64,000 nt of DNA, from the NCBI RefSeq assembly GCF_050496765.1, contig NZ_JBNWEO010000013.1:310001-374000 (forward strand), in the 5' to 3' direction. Each line of letters opens with the position of its first letter. The stretch's first letter is position 1. Both the position numbers and the translations under genes were made by a program. Source of the DNA: JAEVLT01 sp050496765 (GTDB taxonomy: Bacteria; Bacillota; Bacilli; Bacillales; Cytobacillaceae). Below are positions 26,074-34,572 of the stretch, one piece after another. The notes beneath the pieces are model-generated. The model saw nothing but the letters and a program-made list of their open reading frames with translations. It ran no database searches and was not told the origin of the DNA.

Positions 26074-27180
26074 TTAGCTGTTCCTTAATTGGCTGTTGAA
26101 ATGTTTTTTTTCTTGTTCTTCTGCCTTTATTTCATTTTGACTATTGTTTTCAAACTCGTGTTTGATTTCTTTGTCAAGCTTCTCTTTCACAACATCTTTT
26201 GCCTTTTCTACCGGTTCTTCAATCTTTTTTACCTGCCCGGGAGCACGAAATACAGGAGGTTGCGGATAGTTGGCTGAATCTTCTTTTTTACCTTGCTCCT
26301 TGCTGCCCCCTGAAGTTATTGCCGCTGGTGAAGCCTGTGACGCTGGTGGTGTTACTTTTTTTCCTCTAGTAGCTTCTTTAGGCTGTTTAGCAGGTGTACT
26401 TGGTACTGAAGCAGCTTTTGGTGTCGCTGTTTCATTCTTTTCCGCTTTTGGGCTTTCTTCTTTGACACCGTTCATTTCACCATGTGATGACGGTTGCTTT
26501 TTCTCCTTTGACTGTTGCTGGCTTTCCTTATATTTACCAGTTGTAATCCCCAATTGATGAGCTTTTTCCAGTTCTTTCGGAGTACCGTTCAAAACAGATA
26601 ATTCCAGATGATTTTCCTTTATGATTGTTTTTATTTCTTTCAGGTTTTCCGATAATATTTTTTCCGCATTTTCTTCTTTTTTATCGGTTCTCACCGTGGA
26701 AATTACAACAAGATGATGCTCGTTCAAATACCCTTGTTTTTTCATTTCACTCAAAAGCAATTGAGTTAAATCAGCAATTTTTTTCTTTTTCCAATCGCCA
26801 ATACGGGCAACAATCTTCTTTCCGTCCTGATTGAAGGCAGTCACTTTCAATACTTGCATTTTTTTGTTTAAAACAAGTTCAATGCTAGGGTTGACGTCAA
26901 TTGACACATAGGCATATGCCTTGTTATTTTGAGACACGGACAAAAAAGATCCGAAAAAAATGATCAGTGCAATGGCCACTGCTGCCAATGATTTCAACGA
27001 TAGCATTCGTTTTAGAAAGGGAATGGATTGTTTTTTCTCCGGAAGTCGAGAGGGAAAAAAAACAATTTCCTCGCCAATGGCATATGGCTGATTTTGTTTT
27101 CGGGCGCGTAAAAATTCACCGTCAGGAGTTAACAACGTTAAATAGCCATCATTAATTTCCATCACGATTCCTTTTTTCAT
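26074..27180 (-). CDS. rsgI: RsgI-like anti-sigma factor for SigI
   Basis: A 368-residue membrane anti-sigma factor. Residues 1-50 form the RsgI N-terminal domain that binds SigI (GIVMEINDGYLTLLTPDGEF), a single membrane helix spans about 64-82, and the outer domain has VSIDVNPSIEL with Asn97-Pro98, the bond at which B. subtilis RsgI cuts itself. A low-complexity Pro/Lys/Glu/Ser-rich tail follows. The gene overlaps sigI by 4 nt. The 3' end looks shifted at an A8 run (26104-26111): one more A would continue the frame to 26003. Confidence 0.88.
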   Translation of the reverse strand: MKKGIVMEINDGYLTLLTPDGEFLRARKQNQPYAIGEEIVFFPSRLPEKKQSIPFLKRMLSLKSLAAVAIALIIFFGSFLSVSQNNKAYAYVSIDVNPSIELVLNKKMQVLKVTAFNQDGKKIVARIGDWKKKKIADLTQLLLSEMKKQGYLNEHHLVVISTVRTDKKEENAEKILSENLKEIKTIIKENHLELSVLNGTPKELEKAHQLGITTGKYKESQQQSKEKKQPSSHGEMNGVKEESPKAEKNETATPKAASVPSTPAKQPKEATRGKKVTPPASQASPAAITSGGSKEQGKKEDSANYPQPPVFRAPGQVKKIEEPVEKAKDVVKEKLDKEIKHEFENNSQNEIKAEEQEKKHFNSQLRNS

Positions 27181-27923
27181 GCTTCAAGCACCCCCCTTAA
27201 ATAGTCCTTCATATAAATATAATCACTTGTTAAAATAAGGGCGATCGCAATAATATATTTACGATTTCGCTCAATCGTTTTTCTGCTGACCTTCACCATT
27301 TGTTCTAATTGTTTGATTGGAAGGCGCCTTTTCTCTAATAGGAGCTGAAGCAATTCTTTATTCTCTACAAGGACTTTCGCGATTTGGATAGCATTTTTTC
27401 TGGCATCTGCGTGCTTCGGCGAATTTTCAAGCAAATCGCTAAAGCTTAATTCGAATTGCTGCAATTGTTTCTGAAAGTGAAAAATTTCCTCTTTTCGCCG
27501 TTCTTCTTCCGTTTTCTTTTGAAAGCTTTCAAGGGAAAGTTCGTTCATGATTACAGTTCCGGGCGAATCATCCTCATGGTTTGCAATCGTAAGATCCATA
27601 CTGAGGTGTTGGTTTCTTGTTTGCTTGCGAATGTAATCAATTACCCTTCTTTTAATCAACACATCGGCAAAGCTTAATAACGATCCTCCCCGTTCGGGAG
27701 TAAATTTCTCAATTGCTTCATTAAACGCAATAAGGCCAATGCTAAATTCATCGTCTGTCTCATGGATGTACCGCTTACATACGGACGATACCGTTTTTGC
27801 AATAAATGGCTTATAGGCATCGATCGTTTCATTTAATAAAGCTTTGTCGCCTTGCTGGATCATCAGCACGGATTCTTCTAATGGCTTTTTTTTCTTTTTG
27901 GCCATGAACAATAAACTTAGCAC
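27177..27923 (-). CDS. sigI: RNA polymerase sigma factor SigI
   Basis: A 248-residue sigma-70-type factor that closely follows B. subtilis SigI, for example YKPFIAKTVSSVCKRYI, DDEFSIGLIAFNEAIE and SRKTIERNRKYIIA. In B. subtilis SigI responds to heat and cell wall stress. The GTG at 27923 is chosen because GAGGTGAGGG lies just ahead and the residues VLSLLF match the known start. An ACCCCC-N20-CGTA motif upstream suggests autoregulation. Confidence 0.92.
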   Translation of the reverse strand: MLSLLFMAKKKKKPLEESVLMIQQGDKALLNETIDAYKPFIAKTVSSVCKRYIHETDDEFSIGLIAFNEAIEKFTPERGGSLLSFADVLIKRRVIDYIRKQTRNQHLSMDLTIANHEDDSPGTVIMNELSLESFQKKTEEERRKEEIFHFQKQLQQFELSFSDLLENSPKHADARKNAIQIAKVLVENKELLQLLLEKRRLPIKQLEQMVKVSRKTIERNRKYIIAIALILTSDYIYMKDYLRGVLEA

Positions 27924-27956
27924 TACCCTCACCTCTCTATCTACACAATTATAACA

Positions 27957-27986
27957 TACGGATAGGGTTTGGGGTTTTGTGGGGGT
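27957..27986 (-). promoter_or_regulatory. Candidate SigI-dependent promoter of sigI-rsgI
   Basis: Minus strand ACCCCC (27986-27981), 20-nt spacer, CGTA (27960-27957), 34 nt before the GTG. The C-rich -35 and CG-containing -10 resemble SigI promoters. A TATAAT also lies just downstream without a good -35. Confidence 0.5.
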
Positions 27987-27998
27987 AAGGATCGGTAG

Positions 27999-28028
27999 AA
28001 AAGATAGCCCCAAATCAGGCTATCTTTT
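27999..28028 (-). terminator. Terminator of the DUF5667 gene
   Basis: Perfect 11-bp stem AAAAGATAGCC/GGCTATCTTTT with an 8-nt loop, following the stop codon at 28046. Confidence 0.9.
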
Positions 28029-28045
28029 CCTGGCTAAGTTCAAAA

Positions 28046-29218
28046 CTATTCAAGGTCGTTCTCTTTTTGCCCTTTTATGAACAATTTACCTTCTGCTTGA
28101 CTTTGTTCGATTTGTTCATTTATCTTTTTTGGGATTTTTTTGATTTCCTCTTTGACCGTTTTTTTTGTTTCATGTCTCGTTTCATGTCTGATTTCTTGAT
28201 TTATTTGTTGTTTGATTTGCTGCTTTACTTGCTGATGTTCTTGTTTTACAACTGAGGGAACGGGTTTCGTCTCTGCATGGACTTGTTCCTTTGTTTGTAT
28301 ATTCCCAGTCGTGGAGACTGGAGCTTTCATTTCTCCCGATTGAGAAACTGCAGCATGCACTTCCGCTGTAACAGGGGCAGATTTTACTTCCGTGGTCACT
28401 TTTCCCTCCGTGGAAATTTCTGTTGGATTCTTTCCTGCTGTCACTGTTTCCGTTACTGCTTTTTGTTCTTCCTTTTGCGCTCTTTTTGCGAGTTTTTGCT
28501 CGAATTTTTCTATTTTCTTTGCAAGTTTCGCGTAGCTTTTATCAATGTTTTTTTGTAAGGCAGCTCTTGCAACCGGATTTTTCACTTTTTCCATTGCGGC
28601 TGTTAAGGCTGTGATATTTTTCGACAAAATTTCTTGAACTTCGTTTACTTGTTCATCATCATTATTTTTCGATACAGACTGATCCTCAGTTTCTTGGTTC
28701 CCAGATTTTGCTTGCTCGCTAGCAACCTGAACTTCCTCTTTATTAGCAGTATTGGTCTCAGTTTTAACGGTCGAAGAAGATGTTTCCTTGTTTTCATTGA
28801 TTAATTGATCAGCTTCATTCATATTATCCATTGCTGCTCGAATTGCGGTCAAAGCTTCATCCTGTTTCCCTTCATGAAAAAGGGCTTCAGCTTCTGCTAG
28901 ACGTTCGGCAGCATAACCTGCCAGCAATTTAGCATCCTTCACTTTATCAAATGCCAGAGCGAGCTTAATTTTTTCAAAAGCGAGCTTGGCGAAATAAAAG
29001 AAGTCTCCAGGCAATAATGATGGTGCTTCTTTACTTTCTACAGCAGCTGAAGTTGTAGTTGTCTGACTCGTATCTGTTGTTGCTGTCACAGCTGGCGTTT
29101 TATCAGCTGTTCCTTCTGCAAAAGCATTCGATGCCGAAAAGACAAAGGTACCTGCTAGTACAACAGCAAGTGTTCCTTTCGCGATTTTGGATACTTCTTT
29201 ATGACTAAATATTTCCAT
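28046..29218 (-). CDS. Secreted DUF5667 protein with charged low-complexity tail
   Basis: About 390 residues. A signal peptide ends near residue 35 (AFA-EG). A DUF5667-like helical domain follows (LLPGDFFYFAKLAFEKIKLALAF, AGYAAERLAEAEALFHEGK). The C-terminal 250 residues are charged and repetitive (for example HQQVKQQIKQQINQEI, HETRHETKK), likely helical or disordered. The ATG at 29218 follows GAGGTGA. It lies just upstream of sigI in the same direction, and its promoter region shares the ACCCCC/CGTA motif with sigI, so it may be a SigI target at the cell wall. Confidence 0.75.
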   Translation of the reverse strand: MEIFSHKEVSKIAKGTLAVVLAGTFVFSASNAFAEGTADKTPAVTATTDTSQTTTTSAAVESKEAPSLLPGDFFYFAKLAFEKIKLALAFDKVKDAKLLAGYAAERLAEAEALFHEGKQDEALTAIRAAMDNMNEADQLINENKETSSSTVKTETNTANKEEVQVASEQAKSGNQETEDQSVSKNNDDEQVNEVQEILSKNITALTAAMEKVKNPVARAALQKNIDKSYAKLAKKIEKFEQKLAKRAQKEEQKAVTETVTAGKNPTEISTEGKVTTEVKSAPVTAEVHAAVSQSGEMKAPVSTTGNIQTKEQVHAETKPVPSVVKQEHQQVKQQIKQQINQEIRHETRHETKKTVKEEIKKIPKKINEQIEQSQAEGKLFIKGQKENDLE

Positions 29219-29266
29219 CAGATTCACCTCTATGTTTTTTTCGCGGCCGCATTTTCACTAAACAGG

Positions 29267-29295
29267 TACGCTTTCAGAAAAATGATTATGGGGGT
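29267..29295 (-). promoter_or_regulatory. Candidate SigI-dependent promoter of the DUF5667 gene
   Basis: Minus strand ACCCCC (29295-29290), 19-nt spacer, CGTA (29270-29267), 49 nt before the ATG. Same elements as upstream of sigI. Confidence 0.45.
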
Positions 29296-29344
29296 GAATA
29301 AAACAAAAATCTGGTTCTCTCAGCAAATTGGGCAGTCCGACCTA

Positions 29345-29377
29345 GAAAAAAACAACCCCAGTCATGCGGCTGGAGTG
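29345..29377 (-). terminator. Terminator of the 29.4-29.9 kb membrane protein gene
   Basis: Stem ACTCCAG/CTGGGGT (one G-U pair) followed by a T-run on the minus strand. Confidence 0.75.
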
Positions 29378-29390
29378 AATGAGAATTCAG

Positions 29391-29861
29391 CTATTCGCGA
29401 GAAGATTTGACTATAAGAAAATATTTTATGATCCATCCGACGGCTAAACCCAATGGCAAAAAAGCCATAGGGAGAAAGACCGGGCCGAGGTTTTGCTTAA
29501 ATAAAGTAAATCTGGAGGAATACATCAGTCCAACGGTAATAAAATAGGCGGCAAAAACAAATGGCAAGAATGAAAAACGCTCATCGGGCGGCATCACAAT
29601 CCGATAAGCATCCCACATGGCAAACATATAGACACAGGGATAGAACATTAACCATTCGTAATTAACCACAGACTCCGCTCTTTCGATTTCTCCAAGGAAG
29701 CTATAGATGATTGCAAGGTTGAATTGACTGTTAACGTTAATGACAAACTCCAGTAAAACAAACAAAATCCCTTTAATATACTTTCCCAGCAGCAGTTGGC
29801 TGAAGCCGGGCAAGGCAATGTTCCATAAAATAGCTTCCAGTCGACTCATTGTTTTCATCAT
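29391..29861 (-). CDS. Hypothetical integral membrane protein
   Basis: A 156-residue protein with about four hydrophobic segments (IALPGFSQLLLGKYIKGILF, then around residues 70-85, 95-115 and 125-150). The opening LPGFSQLLLGKYIKG resembles small TM2-like membrane proteins. No function can be assigned. The ribosome binding site is weak and the start could be either of two adjacent ATG codons or MSRLEAI further in. Confidence 0.6.
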   Translation of the reverse strand: MMKTMSRLEAILWNIALPGFSQLLLGKYIKGILFVLLEFVINVNSQFNLAIIYSFLGEIERAESVVNYEWLMFYPCVYMFAMWDAYRIVMPPDERFSFLPFVFAAYFITVGLMYSSRFTLFKQNLGPVFLPMAFLPLGLAVGWIIKYFLIVKSSRE

Positions 29862-29996
29862 TATTTCTCTCTTTTTATTTTATTTTTTTCCAGGCAGGTT
29901 AAATTTTTATCATCGTGAATTTAGGATATCCATTTTTCTGGAAAATTTACGTCTGAATACATCAAAATAACTTGTTTACGTTTTTTATAAACAGAC

Positions 29997-30027
29997 AAAA
30001 AGAGCGAGATGTTTTCTCGCTCTTTTT
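29997..30027. terminator. Bidirectional terminator-like hairpin
   Basis: Perfect 12-bp stem AAAAAGAGCGAG/CTCGCTCTTTTT with a 7-nt loop, second in line after prfC. Confidence 0.85.
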
Positions 30028-30043
30028 GAGCTAAACTGCCAAA

Positions 30044-30078
30044 CTAAAAAGGACCGGGCGGTTTTTGCCCGGTTTTTC
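30044..30078 (-). terminator. Terminator of prfC
   Basis: Stem ACCGGGC/GCCCGGT with T-run on both sides, directly after the prfC stop. Confidence 0.88.
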
Positions 30079-31659
30079 TTAGTCATGGAGATCCATTGGG
30101 TTATAAAGTTTAACGTCTGGATTTTTTTCCTGGAACCAGCGCATGGCAAAGTCGTTTTCAAATAAGAAAACAAAATGGTCAAAGCGGTCGCGAACAAGCA
30201 GGCTGCGCGAGCTGGAGAGGTTTTCATCAACCACATCGCCTTCAATCCATCTGGCAATTTTGGAACCCAGTCTTTCCATCAACACTTCTGCATTATACTC
30301 ATTTCTCATCCGGTGTTCAAACACTTCAAACTGAAGCTGACCGACAGCACCAAGAAGGTATTCGTCTGTTTTTACTGTTTTGAACAGCTGGATCGCACCT
30401 TCCTGAACAAGCTGTTGAATTCCTTTATAAAACGATTTTTGTTTCATCACATTTTTCGCCGACACACGAACAAACAGCTCAGGCGTAAATTGAGGCAGGC
30501 GGTCAAACTGGAAATCTTCTTTGCCAGTCGTCAGCGTATCACCAATTTGGTAGGTACCCGTGTCGTAAAGTCCAATGATGTCACCGCTGACAGCTTCATC
30601 AACTGTGTTCCGTTCCTCTGCCATAAACGACGTTGACTGAGACAATTTTAGTTGCTTTCCTAAACGCGGGAGGTTAACCATCATGCCGCGCTCGAATTTC
30701 CCGGAACAGATCCGTACAAAGGCAATCCGATCACGATGTGCTGGATTCATGTTGGCCTGAATTTTAAAAACAAACCCGGAAAATTGGTCTGATAGCGGAT
30801 CAATTGCTCCAGCTGTCGAATTCCGGGCTTTAGGCGGCGGGGCAAATTGCAAATACGTTTCCAAAAAGGTTTGGACTCCAAAATTTGTCAATGCACTCCC
30901 GAAAAATACGGGTGTTAATGCTCCCTCTGCTACTTTTTCGGGCGAAAATGTATTTCCTGCTTCATTTAAGAGCAAGACTTCTTCCAATGTCTGGTCATAG
31001 AGGCCAGACTGTTTCAATGGATGGTCGCCATCAATTTCTCCGTCATCGTTCAGTGGAATAAACCGGTCGCTCTCATCGACGCGGAACTGTTCGATTCGGT
31101 TGTAAAAACGGTCATAGATGCCGAGAAATTCTTTTCCCATGCCGATTGGCCAGTTCATTGGATAGGATTCAATTCCGAGAACTTCCTCGAGCTCTGCAAG
31201 AAGCTCAAGCGGCATTTTCCCTTGGCGGTCCAGTTTGTTCATAAATGTAAAGATCGGGATTCCGCGCATGCGGCAAACCTTGAACAATTTCAATGTTTGC
31301 TCCTCAATTCCTTTGGCCGAGTCAATGATCATGACTGCACTATCAACAGCCATCAGCGTCCGATACGTGTCTTCACTAAAGTCCTGGTGTCCTGGTGTAT
31401 CCAAAATATTGACCCGAAAACCGTCGTAATCAAATTGCATAACACTTGACGTAACCGAGATCCCGCGCTGCTTCTCAATCTCCATCCAGTCGCTTGTTGC
31501 AAATTTTCCGGTTTTCTTGGCTTTTACCGTACCAGCATCACGGATGGCACCGCCGAATAATAATAGTTTTTCCGTTAACGTCGTTTTACCGGCGTCAGGG
31601 TGGGAAATGATCGCGAATGTTCGGCGCGACATTACATCATCTTTAAAATTGATACTCAT
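30079..31659 (-). CDS. prfC: Peptide chain release factor 3
   Basis: A 526-residue translational GTPase that recycles RF1/RF2 after termination. G1 motif AIISHPDAGKTTLTEKLL near residue 16, the switch region RGISVTSSVMQF, G3 DTPGHQDFSEDT and G4 NKLDR are all present. Length is normal for RF3. The ATG is preceded by GAGAGGAAAG. Monocistronic, with two terminator hairpins downstream. RF3 is found in only some Bacillus-type genomes. Confidence 0.96.
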   Translation of the reverse strand: MSINFKDDVMSRRTFAIISHPDAGKTTLTEKLLLFGGAIRDAGTVKAKKTGKFATSDWMEIEKQRGISVTSSVMQFDYDGFRVNILDTPGHQDFSEDTYRTLMAVDSAVMIIDSAKGIEEQTLKLFKVCRMRGIPIFTFMNKLDRQGKMPLELLAELEEVLGIESYPMNWPIGMGKEFLGIYDRFYNRIEQFRVDESDRFIPLNDDGEIDGDHPLKQSGLYDQTLEEVLLLNEAGNTFSPEKVAEGALTPVFFGSALTNFGVQTFLETYLQFAPPPKARNSTAGAIDPLSDQFSGFVFKIQANMNPAHRDRIAFVRICSGKFERGMMVNLPRLGKQLKLSQSTSFMAEERNTVDEAVSGDIIGLYDTGTYQIGDTLTTGKEDFQFDRLPQFTPELFVRVSAKNVMKQKSFYKGIQQLVQEGAIQLFKTVKTDEYLLGAVGQLQFEVFEHRMRNEYNAEVLMERLGSKIARWIEGDVVDENLSSSRSLLVRDRFDHFVFLFENDFAMRWFQEKNPDVKLYNPMDLHD

Positions 31660-31871
31660 TTCGCTTTCCTCTCTTTTTTTGCTAATCAGACTTTATATCC
31701 ATAAATTCAATCTTATAGTTCTCAAGCAAAGTTTGCAATCCTTTACGTAAAATTGCGCAGTTCACTTAATTGATGCATTCATTCTAGTATTTACCACTAA
31801 TTACCATCCCCTATTTTCAGCTAGACCTTTTATAATAGAGACAGACTCTTAAAGTATAGGAGATGAAGGGT
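31660..31871. other. Intergenic region between prfC and the FtsH-like gene
   Basis: Divergent promoter region of about 210 bp. A TATAAT at about 31832 is a likely -10 for the rightward gene, but no matching -35 is seen. Nothing else recognised. Confidence 0.4.
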
Positions 31872-33596
31872 TTGAATCAAAGTAAAAAAGCAGTTTCAAA
31901 GTTCATACCGCTCTTGGCAGCGTTTCTTATAATCACAGCAGGTTTAACTTGGTTTTTAATCGGATCGAATCAGGAAACATCCATCCCATTTTCCCAAATG
32001 GAAAAAACGATTCAAGCTGAAAAAGGACAAGCCGTTTCACTTACAGAAAATGCGGATGGCAGCCTGCATTTAGTGACGAAAAACGGAAAATATGTGTCTC
32101 ATGTGCCGCCAAATAGTCAAATGGTGAACAAACTCGTTGAAAAATACAATGTTGATTATTCTTTTTCGAGCAGCAGCCGATACGGTAAGTGGATATTAGG
32201 CGGTGTTGTTGTCGCGCTTGCTGCTGCCGCTTTTGCGCTGCAGAAAACAAAAGGCGGTTTTGGGCTCAGCAATTCAATGAAGAACAGTCTTGCCAAACCG
32301 CGTCCGCTTCCTTTGATCACACTGGAGGACATTGGCGGACTCAGTGCGGAGATGAAAGAAGAAATCACCCAAACCCTTGCCATTTTAAAAGAACCGGAAA
32401 AAGCAATCAAAATGGGCATCAAACCGCCGAAAGGCATTCTTTTTTACGGACCCCCTGGCACGGGAAAAACGCTTCTAGCACAAGCGATTGCCAAAGAAAT
32501 GAACGCTTCTTTCTTTTCTACTAGCGGGTCTGCTTTTAACGAATTATTTGTCGGGGTCGGCGCTAGCCGCGTCCGTTCATTGTTTCAGAGCGCCCGTAAA
32601 GCAGACAAGGCGGTTATCTTCATCGATGAAGTCGATGCCTTGGCCGGAAAAAGAAAAGCACATGGCGGAGAAGAAGCAGAAAAAACATTAACCGAACTGC
32701 TCGTTCAATTGGATGGCGGTCATAACAATGATGGCATTCTTTTCATTGCAGCAACAAACCGAAAAGATATGCTTGATGAAGCGTTCCTTCGCCCGGGACG
32801 AATTGACTTTACCTTCCATGTTCCCCTTCCTGATACAAAAGGAAGAAGGGAGATTATTGACATTCATTCCAAAGGAAAACAGCTTGCTGAAGATGTTTAC
32901 ATGGTATTGGATGATTTGGCTGAAAGCACTTCTGGATTTTCAGGTGCCGAACTGCAGTCGCTGTTTGAAACAGCTAGCAGACGAGCCCTTCGCAATGGCC
33001 ATAAAGTGATCGAAAAAAGCGATCTTGATTATGCACTTGATCGCACCATTCTTGGCAACACTTCCCGTTCTTTGCAGGACGCGGAGACAAAACGCAGGGT
33101 TGCAATTCATGAAGCTGGACACGCTGTTGTTGCTTCTATTACAAAGCCAGGTTCTGTAAGAAAAGCAACGATTATTCCGCGTGGCGAGGCTCTCGGATAT
33201 GTCGCTCCTATTCCAAAGGAACTACACCTTTCAACGACAAGTGATTTACTCGACCGCGTCGCAATGGTACTTGCCGGAGGGGTCGCTGAGAGACTGTATC
33301 TTGGTGAACATAGCATTGGTGTCAGCGGCGATGTCCAGCAGGCCAAGCATATTATCGAGCAAATGGTTGATACTGGAATGTTGGAGGACGGGTTTTCACT
33401 GACATTCAATAAACAGGACAAAGAAACAAAAATGCAGGAATTATTTCAAAAAGGGCTTGAAAAGGCCGAAGCAATTATCAAAGGCAATCAGGCACAGTAT
33501 ATGCAGCTTGTCGATGCATTATTGCACAAAGAAACGCTTGAAGGGGCGGAAGTCGAAGAAATTGTTAACGGGGCAAACACCCTCGTTATCGCGTAA
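31872..33596 (+). CDS. FtsH-like membrane AAA protease
   Basis: About 574 residues with FtsH layout: two N-terminal membrane helices (about 12-33 and 108-123) around an outer domain, an AAA module with Walker A GPPGTGKT, Walker B VIFIDEVDA and arginine-finger region FLRPGRID, and an M41 zinc protease domain with HEAGH near residue 415 and a distal Asp in SGDVQQA. It should degrade membrane or misfolded proteins. It is shorter than main FtsH, so a paralogue is likely. The TTG at 31872 is preferred as AGGAG lies 9 nt upstream; an ATG at 31863 abuts that site. Confidence 0.82.
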   Translation: MNQSKKAVSKFIPLLAAFLIITAGLTWFLIGSNQETSIPFSQMEKTIQAEKGQAVSLTENADGSLHLVTKNGKYVSHVPPNSQMVNKLVEKYNVDYSFSSSSRYGKWILGGVVVALAAAAFALQKTKGGFGLSNSMKNSLAKPRPLPLITLEDIGGLSAEMKEEITQTLAILKEPEKAIKMGIKPPKGILFYGPPGTGKTLLAQAIAKEMNASFFSTSGSAFNELFVGVGASRVRSLFQSARKADKAVIFIDEVDALAGKRKAHGGEEAEKTLTELLVQLDGGHNNDGILFIAATNRKDMLDEAFLRPGRIDFTFHVPLPDTKGRREIIDIHSKGKQLAEDVYMVLDDLAESTSGFSGAELQSLFETASRRALRNGHKVIEKSDLDYALDRTILGNTSRSLQDAETKRRVAIHEAGHAVVASITKPGSVRKATIIPRGEALGYVAPIPKELHLSTTSDLLDRVAMVLAGGVAERLYLGEHSIGVSGDVQQAKHIIEQMVDTGMLEDGFSLTFNKQDKETKMQELFQKGLEKAEAIIKGNQAQYMQLVDALLHKETLEGAEVEEIVNGANTLVIA

Positions 33597-33627
33597 CGCC
33601 AGACAGACAACTGTCTGGTGTTTTTTG
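33597..33627 (+). terminator. Terminator of the FtsH-like gene
   Basis: Stem CCAGACAG/CTGTCTGG with ACAA loop, then a T-run. Confidence 0.92.
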
Positions 33628-33704
33628 TTTAAATTTCTTTTCTGGTGGAAAGGTATTGAAAAAGGATCCGTTTTCCGAATTTTACGGTAAGGAAGTGTGC
33701 ACCG

Positions 33705-34106
33705 ATGTTGCAAAAAAATGAGCATGATTTGTCCTTTCACGAAGAAAAATATGAACTGAAAGCAAAGGAATACTTAAACAAACCGAAAAAAACAGATAAA
33801 TTGCTTACGAAAGCAGTAAAAAAAGCCATGATCCAGAAAGATTCTTTAGGGAATGCATGGGACAAGCTGAAACTATTAACAGACCTTGTCAGAGCCTATA
33901 CAAAAGGAGATTATCGCAACGTATCTCCCGGAACGATTTTAACCGTAATCGGAGCAATTATTTATTTTGTCTCACCAGTTGATCTTGTCCCGGATTTTAT
34001 TGTTGGTCTTGGCTTATTTGATGATGCCGCCGTCATCGGCTTTACCTTAAAAAAAATCGCTTCCGAACTCGAGGCTTTTAAACATTGGCAAACAGAGGCA
34101 AAATAA
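33705..34106 (+). CDS. DUF1232 (YkvA-type) protein
   Basis: A 133-residue protein with the DUF1232 core IYFVSPVDLVPDFIVGLGLFDDAAVIGF near residues 85-112, which forms a hydrophobic hairpin, after a charged N-terminal helix. Function unknown; the family is usually membrane-associated. ATG at 33705 with AGGAAG 9 nt upstream. Ends at a bidirectional terminator. Confidence 0.85.
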   Translation: MLQKNEHDLSFHEEKYELKAKEYLNKPKKTDKLLTKAVKKAMIQKDSLGNAWDKLKLLTDLVRAYTKGDYRNVSPGTILTVIGAIIYFVSPVDLVPDFIVGLGLFDDAAVIGFTLKKIASELEAFKHWQTEAK

Positions 34107-34128
34107 AAAGCGGGGAAACCCCGCTTTT
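34106..34128. terminator. Bidirectional terminator
   Basis: Perfect 10-bp stem AAAAGCGGGG/CCCCGCTTTT with AAA loop between the DUF1232 gene and the YjcZ peptide. Confidence 0.93.
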
Positions 34129-34134
34129 ATTCTT

Positions 34135-34284
34135 TTACCAAGTAAAGCATGCAGCACCAACAATGATGAGCAGAATGAACAGCACAACGATTAAAGCAAA
34201 GGCGCCATAGCCAGCGCCAAATCCACCGTAGCCGCATCCTCCAAATCCGTATCCTCCGTATCCATATCCATACCCGAATGGCAT
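34135..34284 (-). CDS. YjcZ-family sporulation peptide
   Basis: A 49-residue peptide: a Gly/Tyr-rich head (MPFGYGYGYGGYGFGG) followed by one hydrophobic helix (FALIVVLFILLIIVGAACF). This is the YjcZ/YhcZ type of spore-associated small membrane protein. A good AGGAGG lies upstream. Paired with a shorter paralogue immediately upstream in the same direction. Confidence 0.88.
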   Translation of the reverse strand: MPFGYGYGYGGYGFGGCGYGGFGAGYGAFALIVVLFILLIIVGAACFTW

Positions 34285-34305
34285 ATAAATAACCTCCTTA
34301 TTATT

Positions 34306-34413
34306 TTAATAGAATCCTCCAAATCCCCAAGAAGCCCCAATAATGATTAACAGGATAAACAAAACTACTAACAGGGCAAAACCGCCGCCGTATGCACCTA
34401 CAGCACCTGACAT
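34306..34413 (-). CDS. Second YjcZ-family sporulation peptide
   Basis: A 35-residue paralogue: MSGAVGAYGGG head and the same helix motif FALLVVLFILLIIIGAS. The ATG at 34413 is taken because AGGAGG lies 8 nt upstream; an in-frame ATG two codons earlier is too close to it. Confidence 0.85.
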   Translation of the reverse strand: MSGAVGAYGGGFALLVVLFILLIIIGASWGFGGFY

Positions 34414-34507
34414 GTTCATTACCTCCTTTTGTAAATTCCATATATCCTATTCAACAAAGAGAAAAAGTGCAATTGACACCATAACAAATAAACCGCATTT
34501 CGCAAAG

Positions 34508-34541
34508 AAAATAAGCCCATTTCTATAAAAATGGGCTTACG
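34508..34541 (-). terminator. Terminator of the germination operon
   Basis: Stem TAAGCCCATTT/AAATGGGCTTA followed by a T-rich stretch on the minus strand. Confidence 0.85.
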
Positions 34542-34572
34542 CCTTACAAGATTCCGCGTTAGGCGCCTTTAT

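Noticed and set aside
31863..31871. ATG at 31863 as start of the FtsH-like gene
   Set aside because: AGGAG directly abuts this ATG; the TTG at 31872 has correct spacing. The difference is three residues and remains open.
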